DNA of 64,000 bases. Source: Macrobrachium rosenbergii (Eukaryota > Arthropoda > Malacostraca > Decapoda > Palaemonidae). Below the pieces are notes generated by a model that worked only from the letters and a program-made list of their open reading frames with translations, was not told the origin of the DNA and searched no databases. Position 1 is the stretch's first letter. Every line of letters starts with the position of its first letter. This document shows positions 60,801-64,000 of the stretch, in pieces. The stretch spans positions 14,671,162 to 14,735,161 of the forward strand of contig NC_089749.1 of assembly GCF_040412425.1 (NCBI RefSeq), given 5' to 3'. The position numbers were made by a program, and so were the translations under genes.

Positions 60801-61200
60801 AACTACTGGCTCTGCGGTTTCGTAAACAGACGCCAAAAATCAGCTTTTAATGATCAGTTAGCGAGACCAACACCCAAGAAATAAATTAATACACTAACAC
60901 CCAAGAAATAAATTAATACACTCAGTGAGTGCCGAAGTACCTTATAAACCTGAATAAAACACACACACACACACGCACACACACACTCACTCCGTCTCAT
61001 CGTGCAAATGAGTGAAACTCGGCTCAACTCTTAAACGCGAGGTAGATCTGCTAAATCAATTTTCCGCGAATTATCGACTGATATCCGGAGGAGGGAATAG
61101 GGAGAACTAGCCATAAGAAGCGCGGGTAATTGGTTTCCAATTGCCAATTAGGCCTTTTAGCGCGGCGCCGAGGAATATTCTAGCTGTAGCGGGAAAGAAA
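60801..61200. other. Short tandem duplication and homeodomain-site island
   Basis: ACACCCAAGAAATAAATTAA is duplicated at about 60870-60922. At 61110-61155 TAATTGG, CCAATTG and CCAATTAGG cluster within GC-balanced DNA, a possible conserved regulatory island. Confidence 0.35.
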
Positions 61201-61454
61201 TGTTGAGTACAGTTCAGTCTGGGTTTTTTTTTTTTTTTTTTTTTTTTCTTTTAGGGAATTGGCGTTATGGTAATTGTTACGGCGGCGTTGGGTTTTGTTT
61301 GTCTGTCGTGTATGTAGCCATCTCTAGTGTAGCATTTACTTTTGAAAAATGTAAATACTCGAATGTTAGCTTTGAATGTGGAATATAACTGTAGAAACCG
61401 CTAAGTCATTATCTTTTCAAGTGGAATATAACTGTAGAAACCACTAAGTCATAT

Positions 61455-61534
<80 letters not shown>
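61201..61534. repeat. T-run, 57-bp duplication and (TA)n
   Basis: T-run 61224-61247; GGAATATAACTGTAGAAACC with CTAAGTCAT is duplicated (61380-61411, 61421-61452); (TA)n 61458-61534. Confidence 0.88.
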
Positions 61535-61542
<8 letters not shown>

Positions 61543-61639
61543 CACCTTGTATTTTACTCTATGGTTTTATCCATCTGTTTATTAATTTCTAAATTTAATC
61601 TTTTCATTTTTAATAAGGATCTCCTCTTTCTTTACCTCT

Positions 61640-61755
61640 GTTATCCTGTGTAACTTCTTTCAAATGAACACCATATTCTTTGGAAGCCTGAATTTCAAGT
61701 CAGTGACCCCTGTAGGCTTGTTCCACAAGAATAAGGGTTTATATTCTGAATAATA
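61640..61755 (+). repeat. Family D copy
   Basis: TTATCCTGTGTAACTTCTTT, CAAATGAACACCATATTCTT, CCTGAATTTCAAGTCAGTGA, ending TCTGAATAATATAAT; the tail is TA-rich instead of AAT. Confidence 0.85.
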
Positions 61756-61859
61756 TAATATATATACATTGTATATATGTATTATCTATGTATATATTTG
61801 CTCCTTTTTTTGGGTCCAAAGACTTTCATTCTCCGAAGACATTCCCCGTGGAAAATTGT

Positions 61860-62164
61860 GACATTTTAAGGTGAAGGGTCATAAGCCATAGCAAGGCGAA
61901 TGTGGAAAGTCATCTACGCGACAGGTGACCCACGAACATATCAGCGTCTGAGAGGTCAGAGGTCACAACAGGTCACCATTAGAAATTATTAATCGATTAC
62001 CCTCTTGAACCGTCACTTTACTGTCGTGCTCAGAGGTCGATGTTGCATAAGATTATTCAGAAATGAAATAAAGAAGAATAAAAGTTTCAAGTAAAAGAAA
62101 AATGGTCGTTGAAGGTTTATTGATATAAGGTATTTAAGGATTGAAGATTGAAAAAAACAAGTAA
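61860..62164. promoter_or_regulatory. Nuclear-receptor half-site cluster
   Basis: AGGTCA at 61953-61958, 61960-61965 and 61970-61975 gives a perfect DR1 followed by a perfect DR4. AGGTGACC lies at 61923 and AGAGGTCGA near 62031. Related AAAGGTCAAGGTT words recur at about 62555 and 62728. Such spacing binds RXR heterodimers, HNF4 or FTZ-F1/ERR-type receptors in animals. No target gene is visible. Confidence 0.3.
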
Positions 62165-62535
62165 AAAATGTGCAATCGAGTTTTCTGTACAGCCGCTACA
62201 GCGTATAATCAAGCCCACCGAAAACAGAGCTGTCTTGCGTGGTCTCGGTATAATGCTGTATGAGTTGCGGCCCTTTTAACTTTAACCACGGCCCGGTGGT
62301 GGCCTGACCTATATCGTTGCCAGAAGCACGATCATGGCTAACTTTAATCTTAAATAAAATAAAAACTACTGAGGCTACAGGGCTGCAATGTGGCATGTTT
62401 GATGATTGGAGGGTGGATGATCAACATACCGATTTGCAGCCCTCTAGCCTCAGTAGTTTTTAAGATCAGAGAGCGGACAGAAAAAGTGCGGACGGACAGA
62501 CAAAGCCGGCACAATAGTTTTCTTTTCAGAAAACT
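62165..62535 (-). repeat. Family A copy 9
   Basis: Reverse copy: TGCAATCGAGTTTTCTGTAC, AGCCCACCGAAAACAGAGCT, central hairpin GGGCTGCAATGTGGCATGTT, ending AGTTTTCTTTTCAGAAAACT. Confidence 0.9.
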
Positions 62536-62540
62536 AAAAA

Positions 62541-62700
62541 TGCAGTCATGTGCAAAGGTCAAGGTTGCACAAGAATATTCAGAAATGAAACAAAGAAGAA
62601 TAAATCATTTAAATAAAAGAAAAATGGCCATTGAAGTCTTATGAGTGTGAAGATATTTTGGGATCGGAGATACAAAAAAAAAAAAAAAAAGAAATAGGTC
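62541..62700 (+). repeat. Duplicate of the 62030-62150 flank
   Basis: AGGTTGCACAAGAATATTCA, GAAATGAAACAAAGAAGAAT, AAAATGGCCATTGAAG repeats the sequence left of family A copy 9 (62043-62120). The family A copy thus sits between direct repeats of about 100 bases. An A-run follows at 62674-62690. Confidence 0.82.
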
Positions 62701-63214
62701 CTGGAGACTTCGTGACGGAACGCGTCAAAGGTCAAGGTTTCACCTTATCATAAACGCTGAGGATCCGGTTTCAGAAGCCAGTAGTTCCGACCCCACTGTC
62801 GACCTTATGGGTGTCTGTAATACTTGTATTGATAATACATAATTGTTTAAGAGTTTTTTAATTAGAATATGAGGGATATGTTTATAACTAAATAAAACAT
62901 ACCTTTAAACAATTATGCATTATGAATACATTATAAGGCTAAAGGAAGTAATTGTTTAACCTTTGTAAATGCTCGTAGATATAGATATGTATGCATTTTT
63001 TTTTATCTTGTGAGGTATAAAGTAAGTAAACCTTATGCTTAATACATGTGCTTTATACGTGTTATTCATAAACAAACACACACGCATAGTGTATGTATGT
63101 ATGTATGTATGTGTGTATATACGTATTGACATAAAATGGGTAAAGATTAAAAGGTTAAAATTGCATATACAGTATGTTGAACATATATCCAGTGTTTGTT
63201 TGAATTGAAGCTAA
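62701..63214. other. Unassigned AT-rich DNA
   Basis: AAAGGTCAAGG half-site at 62728; short (GTAT)n at 63092-63118. No gene. Confidence 0.42.
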
Positions 63215-63611
<397 letters not shown>

Positions 63612-63616
<5 letters not shown>

Positions 63617-64000
63617 ATTGTGTATTTACATACGTCTGTACGCACCCATGAAAAAGCAATCGAAATCACGACTGTCCAGCGAAGTCTCATTACGCTTTCT
63701 GCAAGCGACTGACTGCGCGCCATTTGTCCGCCCGTGTAATGTCATCGTCCGGAAATTAGCATACGTTGTTCGCCCTCGTAATTTCGGCCTCATTCAATCC
63801 CGGGCGTAATGCTGTTGTGAAATCTCTTTCGATTGCAAACGGAGCATTTTGCGAAAAGCGACGACTGTGAACAGGAAAGTTCAGGGGGTTCTGTGTTTGG
63901 TAATGGAAAAGAATTTTAAAAGGGTAAAGTCAAGGTCTGTTCTTTAGATCTTGGGTAAAGCAAGATTAATATGGAGATGACGCGGGCAGATAAAAATGGC
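63612..64000. other. Unassigned single-copy end of window
   Basis: GC-balanced, repeat-free DNA with a 63-codon frame (63618-63809), no recognised domain. It continues beyond the window. Confidence 0.4.

Overview
The window looks like non-coding nuclear DNA from an arthropod, most likely a decapod crustacean. The evidence is very dense dinucleotide and trinucleotide microsatellites, many minisatellites, several interspersed repeat families of a type common in shrimp, crab and crayfish genomes, and no operons or long open frames. The longest open frames lie inside tandem repeats and are by-products of those repeats. I find no complete gene, tRNA, rRNA or CRISPR array. The taxonomic placement is inference from repeat style.

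Layout. Positions 1-2200 hold a dead PIF/Harbinger-type DNA transposon (612-1300) with decayed fragments of both of its genes, a 78-bp TTA-flanked miniature element touching it, and two phase-compatible candidate exons (1516-1754 and 1898-2167), the first with a sushi-like cysteine pattern. From 4.6 to 9.3 kb come a 48-bp minisatellite, a hairpin-rich repeat (family A) and purine-rich arrays. From 13 to 24 kb the sequence is dominated by compound arrays in which a short spacer alternates with (GA)n or (CT)n runs, plus 23-bp and 47-bp minisatellites. From 25 to 53 kb copies of family A (hairpin-rich, nine copies in the window), family B (hairpin-headed retroposon, nine copies) and family C (tRNA-like SINE, seven copies) recur. 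Among them sit a strongly asymmetric fold-back element (36084-36681), several other inverted repeats attached to microsatellites, and a family D array with (AAT)n tails. From 54.6 to 55.2 kb is the 3' end of a Penelope-like retroelement, with the tail of its endonuclease reading frame and a hammerhead-like fold. Positions 55.7-56.8 kb are a 31-bp minisatellite open in more than one frame. From 58 to 60 kb two long near-perfect palindromes directly abut (TA)n. The last 3 kb include a cluster of nuclear-receptor half-sites.

How the parts relate. No pathway or gene cluster is visible. The common thread is structural: short modules bordered by simple repeats have been copied in tandem, in inverted orientation, or to distant sites within the window. 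The best candidates for something under-described are the fold-back element with a 6:1 unit imbalance, the microsatellite-anchored palindromes, and the Penelope-like 3' end with its altered hammerhead core.
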